64,000 bases of DNA from Rachycentron canadum (lineage: Eukaryota > Chordata > Actinopteri > Carangiformes > Rachycentridae): contig CM076659.1 of assembly GCA_038496675.1 (NCBI GenBank), positions 18,057,935 through 18,121,934 of the forward strand, given 5' to 3'. The translations under genes and the position numbers were made by a program. The notes below the pieces were generated by a model that searched no databases, was not told the origin of the DNA, and saw only the letters and a program-made list of their open reading frames with translations. This document shows, piece after piece, positions 39,031-53,300 of the stretch (its first letter is position 1; each line of letters starts with the position of its first letter).

Positions 39031-42000
39031 CTCCCCATCCATCTCTTCCAGGTATCACAGCTTGTATCTGGCCTGCTTGATAGTGTTGATCAAATTCCAA
39101 CCTGTTGCAGTGCTCGTTTGTTTCACTGCCTTCATAGATCTCCCCAGTCCATCAATCTCTCTCTTTCTCTCTGTCTCCCGAACACTCCTTCGTGTAACCT
39201 TTATCCCAAGAATTGTTTTGAAGAGCCTGCTTTCTCTTTTTTTAGCCCTGTCCTTCTCTACATATTTGATTTATTTACCCAGGGAAAGGGTCTATTGAGC
39301 AAGTTATTTTCTGTCCACCCAATTGCCGGGCAGGATTATGCCAGAAAAGACTGAGCTCAGCCAACTTGTTGTCTGACCATGATGGGGGCAAAAGTGTATA
39401 TAGTTGATTGTTGTTTAAATGTGAGGATAACAAGATACAATTCCCAGAATGTCTTTCCTGGAACCTGGTTGTACATGAGAAAAGTTGAAATCCTAGGACA
39501 TTGACAACACTTAGATATACTGGATGAGATACACAATATAGTCTTACAGTACAATGCATCAATCAATTTGCTGAATTTAGATGTAAACAACATGATTGCT
39601 GTTAACCATTTGTGTAAGTAACACTACCCCTGTCAGTGATACCACAAAATCAACTGTAAAGTCTCACTTTACCACTCACTAAAGTGAAAACTGCTGAAAT
39701 CACTTCCCTGTTCCCTCCCTAAATAATGCTCTTATGTAGGGAGGGAACAAGGAAGTGATTGTGGACATAGCTCCCAGTCACAAACCTGTGTTAATATAGT
39801 TAATCTTATTTCTCCAACTGTACTTTTCAATAACTGAGAGAGAACTGGAGACACAGGAATGGAGAGATAGAAATGGAGAGTAAGGAGGTGGAGCTTTTAA
39901 CAGAGATATTTCTCAATTTACAATCAATTATGATGTCTTTTGTTAGGCGAAATCTTTTTCACTCACCTCTTTTGTCCCTTTCTTTTGATGGAAAGGGTAA
40001 CAATGGGTGGAACATCTATACTCACACAGGGAAATGAGGTGTATGTGAGTGTGTGTGCACACTTGTACGTGCAAAGACAAGGCAGGAAGAAAGAAGTGAC
40101 GGCAGGAAAAAAGAAAACGGAGAACAGAGTAGAGTTTGCTTTTACAGCGAGCCTGTTTAAGTCCCCCCCCCTTGCCTGGCAAAAAGGGAGTGTGAAAGAG
40201 AAAAGAAAGACAGAAAAGAAAGAAAAAGAATATGGGGAATAAGAGGGCCTGATTGGGTTTCTAACACGTATTCAGGGGAGCAAAGTGTGCTTGTATTGTT
40301 CCCCTCTCGCCCAGGGTAGGCTGTGAAAGAGAGCGACAACTTTGCTGCTCAATAGGGACAGAGTGAAAGAATGAGAGAGAGAAAAGAGTGAGAGTGGGAG
40401 AAAGTGAGAGCTGTGTGAGGAGGAAGGAGGGAGGGAAGCTCTCGAGCTGGGTTTTGTTTCAGGGTCAATGTTAGTCTTGACGTGTACTACAGTCTTTTTG
40501 ACCTGAGTGTCATGCTTTATTCTTCACTACATCTTCTCTCATAGCTTGACAAGCACTGATCATGTCACACTGAGACACCGATGACTACTGGTGGAAGACC
40601 TGTTGTTTTGAGGGGAATTGTTTTCTGTGGTTTTACAGTGTGTTCAACTTAAGTATGTCCACTGCAGTTAAACAAAAAGGATGGTGATATTTTGTTAATG
40701 TCAGCAAATCCTTACCCAGTGTGTAGTTCTCAGCCTTGTGCTGGCTTTGAATGAAAACACAACTCTAATTGCTGTGCATTTGTTCCTATTTTATTTGTGG
40801 ATGTGTTTTCTTAAGGAGTATAAATGATGGCAGGATGGACTCTGTATGTTTTATGCATTTATTCAAAATAAACTACAGTGCTCATGTTTATCACTATGAA
40901 AAAACATCAGTCAGTGTGACTTGTGATTTTTTTGTGTTTTTGACAATGGAACAAAGGAATAAGCCAAATAATACTAAGTAGTAAGTAGATGCACAGGATT
41001 TTATTAGTATAGTTTCCCCCAATCACAACAAAATTAAATTTGATCATTTTCAATTTATTTTTTTATTCCTATCTTTAAAAAAAAAAAAAAAAAAATTATC
41101 TCAAAAAAATGTCTGAAAAGAGCAGAATATGCAAGGCTGGGTAATAATTTAACATTATCTTTTAGAGTGTTTTAATAATTATGAATGAATGCTTCCCAGC
41201 AAATGATAATTGAATGTGTGGATTGTTTAGGTAAATACATTTAAGAGTGGTTTTGTCTGTTATAATGAATAACAGCAAAAAAACTGATTATTGAAATCAG
41301 TCACTTATGTGTGTCTTCATCATCATCAGTATTTCTCTCTCTCTTCATCACACACTGACTGGAGTAAAATTTGTTCAATAAGAATATCATGTATTTTGGA
41401 AAATACCTTGTTTTCTCACTTTCCATCATCTATCTGACAAAGCTTTTGGTCTGGACTAAATGTCACTGTCGCCTGCCCCAGGCCACTGCTTCCTGCTCCC
41501 CCTCCTCTCCCTCTCAGTGACTGACAGCTATCTATCGTTGTCAATCATCTACACCCCCTCCCTTCGGCCCAACCCCTCATGGCTGTGCTCAGGGTGCTTT
41601 AGCCTGGTGCTTGGTGCTCCACTATCAGATGGCATGACAAATGACTTCTCCTTGGCCTCATTACACTCACACACATACACAGAGACACACACACACACAG
41701 CTGCACAGTGACAAAACAGACAAGACAGAGGAATAAGGCGTCCATACACACCAGAGGTCTCAACACAGAGACTTCTCAAATGCGTGAATTCATCTATAGT
41801 CATCCATACACAAGCAAACATACATATCCATTGATAATGGATCGTTTTAAAGGTTGTAAATGTTCTAAATATTCACTTTTTTCTCTTTTTCTTATCCACC
41901 CCCAATATTGATTGTCCTTATCTGTCATAATTCAGCACAGTCTGAGCTCATTGCAATCACTCCTCACAGATAGACTGTGAAAGGAGGTGGGGGCATGTCT

Positions 42001-45000
42001 ATCAAGTAGCCATGAAAAGCAGAGATAGTTGTCGTTTCTATACATTTCCATTTCCGCTGTCCATTCAATAAACTCTATACATTCTAATAACTCTTTATTA
42101 AACGACTCTACACAACGCTGTCGACAGGAAAGAAGTCTCTTTTCATCCTCCTCCTTTTGATTTCCTCCATCAAAATTTCTTCAGCCTTTTTTCCTTGCTT
42201 GCTCTTTGGGGTCTCGCCACACTAATGCTATCCTCACCTGTGCCCGGTGTGAGTGGTTTCTCTATTTTGTGCAGGCACTATTGTGGACACCCTTCTCTTG
42301 TTCAACAGCTTCAATGTGCTACATGACACCACAAGATGCGTTACTCTCCCTTTGCTTCAACCCACATGCTTTCACATTCACCTACAGCAACAATTTTAAT
42401 TCATTTAAAGTTATGTGGCTCAACTGTCAACACAACAAATCCACTTATGTGCATATTTTATTACCATCTATTAACATCGAGATTAAAAAAAGAACCAAAA
42501 TAAAGTGTCAGAAGTGTCACACACAGACTCATTGTAACCAGGAAAAAATGACACCTGTGAATCCAAATGTTAGCAATATTTGTTCTTGGTAGCCTAATCT
42601 ACAAGAATCAGCCATTTTGACGTGTTACATCAGCAAATAGGACATATGAAGAGACAGATGATGTGACAATGTTAAATTAGTTGCACATATACTGCTCTAT
42701 TCATGAAATAAAATGGTTGGGTCAAATGTTTGTATGAGATATGTAGCAATAATTTTCACTTTTTATGGTTTGTGTACCGGCAATGCTTGATACAAAATTT
42801 ATATATTGCATCAAAACTATGCAGGGGTGTGTAAATGTTGGATAAAGACCTAAAAATTTACCTTCTGAGGCTTTACATTTAGAAATATGGACATTTTCAG
42901 TGTCTAGTAGCTGTTGATACCTCTGGTGTTAAAAAAATAAAAAATCTGCCCCTCCACAACTCAGCTTGTCTGGATTTAACAGGACCTAGACATACATTTA
43001 CTAACTAATACCCTGTTTGGCATATTGCCCATGTTGCTTATTTACACAGTATATACCCAGGTTCTTGCAGGCAGCTGGAGCATTGACAGGAGGTGTCAGG
43101 CGCTATCTACTAATGTCTCCTCTAATCACTGCAAAGGAACAGCTTGGTTTTTTATGCATTGCAACTTAGCTTTGTACTTTGTTTGTGGCTCTGTAAAGCA
43201 CCTGATGACATGTCTGTGAAAAGTGCTATACAAATAAATTTTATTTACAACTGTACATCTCAGTGGTGTAGATCTCAACAGAGAAGCAAGTTGCAGCACA
43301 CTGGGTACAGTGCTGCAGCTATTCACCAGCTATCACCTTCTACGGCATATTCCCATATTACTTATATCTAAGCAATTTCTTCAGGGCTACTTGAGCACCT
43401 GGAGGGGGGTGAGGGGCAGTTAGCAGATATGGGATTGGGTCTCTCCCTTTTCCTCCACTATGGTTATTGTCAACAGGGTAGCATTCATGCCTAACAGGGC
43501 CACCAGAGGTTATCGCTGAGCCAGAGTGTGTATGAGAAGAGGAAATCAAGCTGCAGGAACCTGACGCATATCGTTCTGTGTAGCCCTCGGGGCCAGAGAG
43601 GGGACAGGGCCTCAGTGTGTCTGTGTGTATAAGAGTGTGTAGTAACAGAGTAAAAGGAGAAAACAGCAGTGTGCATTTATGTGTTTCGCAAGCGTGTATG
43701 GAAAAAGTGAATGAGCACACGAAGAGCCAGAGGGACAAAAGGGAAAATAGTGATGTGTGGGAGTGTGCACCTCCAACTGTGAATGTGCAGATATGATGAC
43801 ACAGGGCAAGGAGGAATATAGGTGAATATAGGTGTGCATTATGAAGAGATAGGGTTATTCACTTGAGATTTTCAAGTGTGTGCATACATGTGGACTGAGA
43901 TTTCCTAGGCTCTTAGAATAGAAGAGAGAGAAGAAGAATAAAACCAGAGGATATTCATACTTAGGCCAACATGGATACTAGTTAAAACACACCAGTAAAC
44001 ACCCCGCACAACCCTTCAAACCTCCTGCGTCCTCTTTAAAATACACATTCAAACAAAAGAGTCTAATCAACACAAGACAAATCTATTCTTGTTATATACA
44101 CACACTGAAGCCAACACACACAACAGAAGCAGTTCAGTAAGCTCCCAGCAGGCTGCTCAGTTAAGATACCATCTCACCTCTGCCAGGTGACTCAGTCATA
44201 GTTTGGACACACACAGCCATGTACACACATCACAGCAGGGGGGTGTCTTATGAAAACTGTCATTCTGACTGTAGTGCATGTGTGTGATTTTGAGTACACA
44301 CATTTGCCTGCCTTCATTTGTATCTCCCCCCTCCCCCCCAGACCACATAAACACACGCACAGTCTATATCCAGGGATTAATGGCAGATCTCTAAATAAGG
44401 CCAAATGGAGATGTGGAAGGGAGGGAGTTAAGTGGTGTGAAGGGCCCAGCAGTAGTTGCTACTTACCTTTTTGTTGTTTTCTTTAATATCCTGAGGATTG
44501 AGCGACTTGTAGTCTCTGGAAGAACAGTGGGGTGGATTGGAGAAGAGGCAGGCACAGAAAGAGAGAGAGAAAATGGGAGACAGAGAGACAGCAAAGAAAG
44601 AGGTGTGTTTAAATATGCGTCACATGTAATGGCATTAGAACTGTAACATGCAATTTCATAGCAGTGCAATCAACAGAACCAATAGAGTGGAAAATATGTA
44701 AAAATAACACACCAGAGTGCAAAGGCACACAAGCATAAACACACACATACACACGTGTACACAGAGGAGGGTTTTGATAAATCATCATCATGTCTCCCCT
44801 CTTGATGGGGCTACAGGTCCTCCATATGCTGGACTTTTAAGTGCTACATACACAGATTTAATACTAAACATTTATAGAATCTCTTTCACATATACTCTCA
44901 CTAGATACTCAAAATTTTCACACTGAATTACAATCACACACACAAGAATGAGATTAGTGTCGGCAGCAAACATGCATCTCTGTATTCAAATATGAGTATG

Positions 45001-47309
45001 ACAGATTGAGTCTGCGTGTGTACGCATCTGTCATCTTAATCACACACACTGACAGGAATGATGGAAACAAATCTACAGCAGGAGGACAGGTTAACTAAAA
45101 CATAATACCAAGTTACTAAAAGAGTCTCAATCTAAGACTTTCACTTGACTTTCTAGAGATCCAAAATCTTACATCACGTTTTGGTATTTCTCTCAAAGAA
45201 TGAACAGCCTGGTTTCCACCAAAACATGACTTGCTTTTGTGTGTGTATGTTTCGTACATTATGTCAGGTCTGAAGTGGTGCAGCAGGGCACAGAAGGCCA
45301 GCCCATTCCTCCAGGAGGTGGTGAAGTTAGTGATCTTCACCCCGCGGTAGTTCTTGGTGACCTCGCGACACCAGGCCAGCAGAGACTGGCTGGCATTCGG
45401 CTTCCCTCCAAGAACGGGACTTGGGACGGGACTGGGCTGGAGGGCAGAGAGGAGGAGCAAGATGAAGGTTTAAAGGAGTGTGATTGGACAGGAACACAGA
45501 GAGGGAAGTATTAAGAGGAGGAGAAAGAGAAATAATTGTTTTAAGTAATTTTAAGTGTACTGGTGAAACATGTTGAAATCCATTCAATAAGTGACTGTGG
45601 TAATATAAAGGATAAAAAACACTGATACTGATAAATATGAATAATGCACTATTAATTTGTCATTAAGATTCCATAAGAAATATTTTTATGATTGCTCAAA
45701 TATGCCCCCCCCTTCAAGTCTGAGCGCCTTTCGCAATCTCTCAAAATTTTTTCTCCACCCATTTACCTAATTAGCATGACATACTGCCATAGAATGAGAC
45801 CACACATGCACACAAACGCACACATACAGACACATGGCACAATGAAGGGTCATTCACAAAGCAGCGTATGACCGTGGATAATGTAAACATCTTATTAATT
45901 AGCTCCGCCTTTGAAGTCTTATCTGGGTCGAAAGCTTTCACCATTAGGAGCCTTTCCTCTCACAGACTCCAAATCCCATAAATCCTTGGTGGCACGTAGA
46001 CACTGGTCTTCCTCTGATGACCAGCAGAACCAATGCTATTCTGATTATTCAGCTGGCTATTCACTAATCTGGTCATGGAGCCACAGATATGGATTAATTT
46101 CCCTCAGATCATTTTGGGGGAGAAATTGCAAAAATGTCACTGAGATGTGATTAAATTCATTAGAGGCTAGAGATCAAAAAAGGCTATGAAATATGTCCAA
46201 AATCCAAGTGCAGATTACTATTGTATGCAAGACAATAAAATTAACATGGAACTAATAAAATAGATTCCCATTAATTACATGTAACCATATTTTTCATTAA
46301 GCTTAATTTTACTTTTAAAGGCTTTAATACCATTATAAAAATATATTATTAACTTTTCACACTTATTAATGTGAAAATATACAATGTAAATTGTATATTT
46401 GTCCATAAAATAACGATATGACTACACACACTACCAGACTTCATACTTCAGGGTCTTGAGTCATGTCTGTTCTGTTCTGATTGTGTATTTTCTTTTGTTA
46501 TATTCAGTTAAACAACAGTTGTAATGTGCAATTCATTATTGCATGTCACTATGCTCTCTCAGCCATGTGATGTTTATTATCCATTGTGCAAGATGGTTAA
46601 ATGAAAAGGTCATTCAAACCTTTACTTAACCTTAAGTGCAAAGTGAATGAGAGAGACATTCATTTTCCAACAATTGATATTGACCACCAAAGTGAGTTAA
46701 CTCAGTTTGTAAGACACACAGAAAATACATCTCACTACAATGAGTCTCAGCCCTGTAACAAGGCCTGTGGTGGCCAACCAACCCCCTCTGTTGGTGGCTT
46801 TGTGCTACTGCAACAACAGAAAATAAAGAGAAGTGATGGGAGTCCTGACTTAGCCATTTGAATTTGGGGAGGAGAATTGCTGACTGATGGTTTGCAGACT
46901 TGAGCATGATTAAGCCTTTGGCAGAACATATGAAGACTTGCAAGAGGTTTTGCAGGGGTAATGGAAATTTAAAAAAAGACTTAATGTCTACTTTGTATAC
47001 TTCTTATCCTATGTCTACCAATCATTTTAGCCCTTTTTATATTTGGAGGTCTTTGCTGCTAACAGATTTTAACGACATTAAATTATAGTGGTTTATCATG
47101 TTAACAGGTATAAACAAAAGAGCGTTACTAGACCAGCATGAGCAAGTTAGTTGTAGTCTGTAAGCACCTGGATGTTTCATGCCTCTTGCTCATCTATTGT
47201 TGTAGTTTAACCTGTGACCATGAGCCTGGAGCATGCTGAGATGCCACAAGGGCGAAACAGATGAAAGAGACTGGAGGCCATCTCTAATAGCAACTGCTAA
47301 CCTTTGTAC

Positions 47310-47352
<43 letters not shown>

Positions 47353-48012
47353 TAATGCAGGCCCCTATGGCAGTCTTAGTACAGGGAGACGGTAGCAGGA
47401 GCCTGAGGGGCGGACACTTGACATTTCCGGCTCATCTTTAAAAGAGGGCCTTAACCTTTCCCCACAGCTTCTCCAGACACGTTTTAGGCAGCCTCGACAA
47501 TGCCTGCGTGCTGCTTTAACAAATGGAAAAAAGAAGAAGAAAAAAGATATAGAAAGACAATAACTATTGTAACATGCTCGCAACTATTGTATGGGGATGT
47601 GTAGAGAGGTTGATATACAGTAAACAAGGACTTTTTTTTTTTTTAACTTCGTCTTGGTGATTTTGTCACCTAAGATTAATGTAATCTAACATAATGTGGG
47701 TATTCAGACTAAAAGACCTTAAAAGAAATGATACAGTTGGCCTAGTGAACTAAACTTGTTTCTCTAGTTATCATCTGCTTTTGCCACTGTTTTTTGTGTA
47801 TGTGTCACTAAAAAAAAGTGTGTGTGGGTTTGCAGAGTTTCAGTGTGGAGTGGTCTTCCTCCAGGCATTCCCTTTCTGCTTTTTCAAGTGACGGTTGAAA
47901 GTAGCTGTCTAATTTGAGCGCCCTAATTACCTGGGATTAGAGACCAGGTGCTATTAAAGCAATTAGACACACAGCACACTTCAGTGCCACAGACCCTACA
48001 CCCTAGCCGGCG

Positions 48013-48111
<99 letters not shown>

Positions 48112-50202
48112 CACAGTAACACAGCGAGTGGGGAAAAAAAACATACATTAACCAGTGGGACACACACACTTAAAGGCTCAGTCTCTAATACACACTAACT
48201 GACCCATCCACATACAGGTGCCTGTCTGAGTCAACAACAATAAACATGCACCAATATTATACTTAAAAAAAAGGTTCAAAAACAACTCTCTCACACACTA
48301 ATAATGAGGATAGAAGTTGAGCATAGTGTGTTTGACAAAATTTAATTAAGAGTCAATTTACTCAACTATGATGCTTTAAAAACCAAGCAATTTGTCATTT
48401 CAAAGCAATGTGCATCAATGAGAGTAACCATTCTTTACTTCATTCCTCACAAACCAGTTTTCAGAGGCGTGGGTGGTGTTCACCCAGTGACAGCACCTCA
48501 TGACTCACGGTGACCCCACATTCATCACAACCCAAACAGATGTAATTTTCTCACTCTGCAGCCCAGACTGTTCCATTATGCTCTGTCCTGATAAAGGTTT
48601 ACAAATGCATCTACACTCTGAAGCCTTCATATCCATCAAATATTGAACAAATACCATATCTTCTTCTACAGGAACTGGCTGCATTTCCTTAAGACACAAA
48701 CACGGGAGGAGTGAAATTTTCATGAGGAGCAGAAATGCACCCTGACTTATCAAACCGTTTGCTGTCTTGCCTAGAGGAAGGTGTGCACATGTATGTATTG
48801 TGTGTGTGTTTGTCTTTTATCTGTCTGTGTGAATGTCACTGGGTGTGTGTGTGTGTGTAACTCTGACACAGCCATGTAGCTAGCTGGGCTCGAGGGTAGG
48901 ATTAGCGGAGAGCATTGCCTGGGCCCACAAACATTCCATATTAAAAAATGAAAAGGCAACCTTCATTACTATCAGTGGCACATAACCTCCCCTCTTCCTC
49001 CTCCTCTGCTACTATTATACACAGCCCTAACAGCCTGGGCGAAAAATACAAGCCACTGACAAGAGATTCCATTATTCCTGATGCCTCAGTGTCAACAACA
49101 TACATCCGACGGGGCAAAGAAAGAAAAAAATGGAAGAAGGAAAAAGGATATGAGAGAGAAAGAAGGGGGGTTAAGCTCACTACAATGCCTGAATGACAAG
49201 ATAGGAGGAAAAAACCTGGAAATGGAAGCATCCAGGTTCCTGTTGGTGCTAGCGTCAGGGGAGGATTTCTGGTGTCAGCAATGTAATTTTGGAAAGGTGG
49301 GATGCGATTTAAGATCTGGAATCATGGGTAAAGCAGATGAACCATGATGTAGAGAATTATTAAATTGTCACAGGTCGATCTTAGGTCTTAAGCAAAAGAA
49401 CAATTCAGTAGCCAGGTTGGAAATTGTTGCTGTTAGACTTGGGTAATATCCTAGTATCTTCTGTACTGTCTAAGGTCAGAGGTTCATTTAAAATGCTTTG
49501 TAAAGTAGCTTAGCAAACAACTAAGCTAAGACAGGGCTAGGAGAGGGTTGGATACACACTTGGTGAGGTTTAAAATATTTTATGATGATACTTGATATTA
49601 ATATTTCAATGTCCTGTTGTCCCACAGTGGGGAAATTGCAATATTTATTATTCTAATGGTTATGCAGATAAAAGTACAAATAAATGGCAAGTTGGGATGT
49701 ATGTAGGGATTTTCAGGTCAAAGTCAGCAACTGAGCAGTACTCCTGTCTATGTTGCGAATTCAACACCTGAGCTTAGGGACACAGCGTGCACAACTGCAG
49801 AGTCTGGGATAAAAAGTTTAAAGACAAGTCGACCACTATGTCACCCTGTTACCCCAGATGGAGATTGACAAAAGTAAACAAAGTAATTTAGCATTATACA
49901 CAATTTGACAACTCGAGAGTACGGAGGCCATTAAAACTGGCCTTTCAGAGTCATAAAAAAGATACAAGTCAAAAGCTTTAAGTGGCAGCTTTGTCTCTCA
50001 CGCTGGGGCATGACGCTTCAATGGGAACTTAACTGGCCTAAACCCAATGACATAAACCCACGACTCTGTGGAGAGAAAAGAGCTTCCATGTCTTTCCAAT
50101 CTCACTTTCATGGCTTCAAAGCAGTGTCACAGAGTGTCAGATTTGAGGAGGTGTTGAATCTCATACTCTTTAAAACTTGTAATCCGCTCAAGGAGCCTAC
50201 AG

Positions 50203-50235
<33 letters not shown>

Positions 50236-50526
50236 AAGAAAGAAAGAAAGAAAAAAGGCCGCACGCGCACACACACACACACACAGACACACACAGACAC
50301 ACACACACACACACACACACACAGCAAAACAGGGTCTACAGTGTAATTGCCCAGATACTGTATATGCATCACTCAAGCTCTAAAGTACTGATACTGAACA
50401 GCAGGCACAGATATACTGAACTGAAAGCATACACTACAGGCACAAACTTTACAGACATGCTGTACAGATAAACATGATTTAGAAAAGGTAGAGAAAAACA
50501 CAGTAACACTCTGCTCTTATCCAAGA

Positions 50527-50588
<62 letters not shown>

Positions 50589-53254
50589 AAAAATGTTAAT
50601 ACCTGTTCACATTTAAGAGGATAAAGGTTAGTGCACTTAAGTGGCCTGTCCATCTACTATATACTGAAAACCTCTCATCTGATTGGCTGAGCTCCAACAC
50701 CAACATGCTCAATTATTTAATTGTACTTTCAATCAAAACAAGCAATTTGTTTAATCTGTGCTTTCTGTGTCCAACGTCTTCACATTAGAAAAAGACGGGG
50801 GAGAAAAAAAAAAAAAAGGATGATCAACTCACGTCATCTTACCCATGAAATTATGCTTCGGATTTCAAACGTTGGCTGCATGAGAGCAGAAGGGAGGGAG
50901 CAAAGTCCAATCAAAAGTTCAATTATGTAAATGGAGATGTGGAGTGGATGGAACAATAGGGAAAAGGGAGGAGGAGGGAGTGGGAGGGGGTACAAAAGGC
51001 TGGAACAGGAGAGTAGAGCGATTGTAGCGTGAAAAATAATACACATTAACATACAAAGGAAATATCACATTACTGTTGTAATCACACCAAGGAGGGGCTC
51101 CTTCCAAGGAGAGCCGTGAGAGAAAGTGTGTGCATGTATGTGTGACTGTGCACGAAGAAGCTGTTTGGGTAAGTCAGGCTCTGTTTTGTGTGTGTGAACA
51201 GGTGGAAGGAGAATGATAACCCTTTACACCTGAGAGCTCACAGGGAGGTTGAGTATATGAGAAACTGAACCTGCTTTTGAGCAAGGCATTCAGCTACTCT
51301 GCCACCAAGCCAGACAACACTTCACTGATTGTTCTATGTTTTTAACTAATCTTTTTCCAATGACTTTGTATAATATTACAAAGTAGGAAAACGTGTAAAT
51401 ACATTCATCATGATAGTGATGATGGGGATGGTGGTGGTGGTGGGGGTTTGCCAATGATTTGCTCAGAAGCAGATATGCTTCCCATCTAGCAATGAACCTG
51501 CAGGCCAAGACAGAGGGCCTTTCGGCAGTTGGCTACCGAGATGTAAAATGCAAAAATCGGGAAAAGCGGTTTCCTTTTCCAGGACCATTTTGCTTCCAAG
51601 GCCTATTCTGCTCCAAAGGCATAACCATGCAAAGCAGCAGGAAAAAAAAAGCAGAACGGAAAAGGACAGACAAGGCTTGAAATTGAAATAAAAACGATTC
51701 ACTGAAAAAAAGAAAAAAAAAAAACATCATGAAATAACACAGTTTGGAGGAGGCAGCAGACAAAGGAGTGACTGTGCCAGCTTGCAGTGTGCCCATCCGC
51801 CCGCTTGCTCATCTAACGTGTAACACAGGGGCATAATGCGGTGTAAGCGCTGGCTTTAGCTTGTCATGGAAACGGCAGTAGCATTACCCACACTCACGCC
51901 TCTGCAAATTAGCTTTGGCTGAGGGGGGAAAAGAAAAAAAAAAAAAAAAAAAAAAAAAAAGGACATGCAGGGTGGGTAGGTTTGGGATTGAGGGTGTGTA
52001 TCTGTGTGTGACATGAGAGTGGTGTGTGGTGCAAGTTGATGGTTTGGAAGCTGGGATTCAGTTGGGGGCAAAACAAGAAATTATCACTTTATGCTAAAAA
52101 TGTCCGAGACCCTCCTTCCTGAATCTATTACCTTGTTTCCTCCTGCTGTGGGTTACACAGATCCAGCAGGAGATTACAAACTCCTTCTGGGCAAATCCCT
52201 CCTCATCAATCATAACATGAAGACTCAACCTCCTTTGTCAAAAATTACACTGCCAACAGTCCAAAGTCTGTTTTGTCCACTTGTCTCTTCCTGTGCTCCT
52301 CTTTGTTGCTGTGTCACACTACCTAAGTTTTCTTGCATGCAATTGTCTGGACATTGACTGCCAGGGCAGCTGTTGTGGTGCAGTGTTGAGATATAAATAA
52401 TACTTCAGACTTGCGACACAGGTGAACATGCTGCCACGTCGATGTAACCCTAATGTGACTTGAGTGCAGCATATTTGTAGGTGATTGTAGGTAAATAAAA
52501 GATTATAAAAGCAGTTGATCAATAACAAGCAAATGTTTGAAATATATTAATTTATAAACTGTCACTATTATATCAGAGAGTAAATGCAAATGTACATGAG
52601 AATGTATTGGGGTCCAAGAGTGAGTGAACTAATCTGATGTGTGAAACTTTCAAATATCATTATCTGTCTATGTCTCAAAAATCCAGTATCTGTCTGCTTA
52701 TATTGTTTCAAAGTGCAGCCACATTAGGAATTATCTGTAAAACATGATACCTTCTAACAACACTGACTGTGCTGGTCATTACCAGACTGATGAGAGTGAC
52801 AGATGAATCTGTTGCAAGCTGTGATGTTACACACTATTGACCTGGCAAATTAACTTCCTTGAAATGATGAATACCAGATTTGAAAGAATCCAGAAAGTAA
52901 ATCCAATGCCCACCCACCTCTTCATTCTTCCTCCACCTCCTCATCTTCCAAAGATAAATAAATAAGCTTTGGGAGATGGGAGGAAGGAGGAAGAGAAAGG
53001 GGGCATGGCTCTTATAAATCTATACGGTATTAATCTCCTTTAACTGCCATCTTCAACAAACAAATTAGTGGTGCGATGGATTCAAAGATCAGCTGTGTTG
53101 ATAACACCACTATTTATCAATTAATCTAAGCCTGGGCAGGGAAAACTCATTAAGGAGGCCACTAGGAATTATGCTCTGCAGGTAAAGAGGCTGAAAGTGT
53201 GTGGGTTTGAGGTGTGTGTATGTGGGGTCTTGACACAGTAGTTGCCCCCCCCCC

Positions 53255-53300
<46 letters not shown>

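Larger units (their letters stand above)
38301..44466 (-). other. EHBP1 intron inside the CH domain, 6.2 kb
   Basis: Holds a CNE-like block (38570-38790), the longest Z-DNA-prone repeat (38892-39028), a 28-bp-stem hairpin (39698-39760), a 17-base A run near 41077, a LINE-tail fragment (43186-43250) and a weak cryptic exon candidate (43399-43585). Otherwise AT-rich and unremarkable. Confidence 0.85.
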
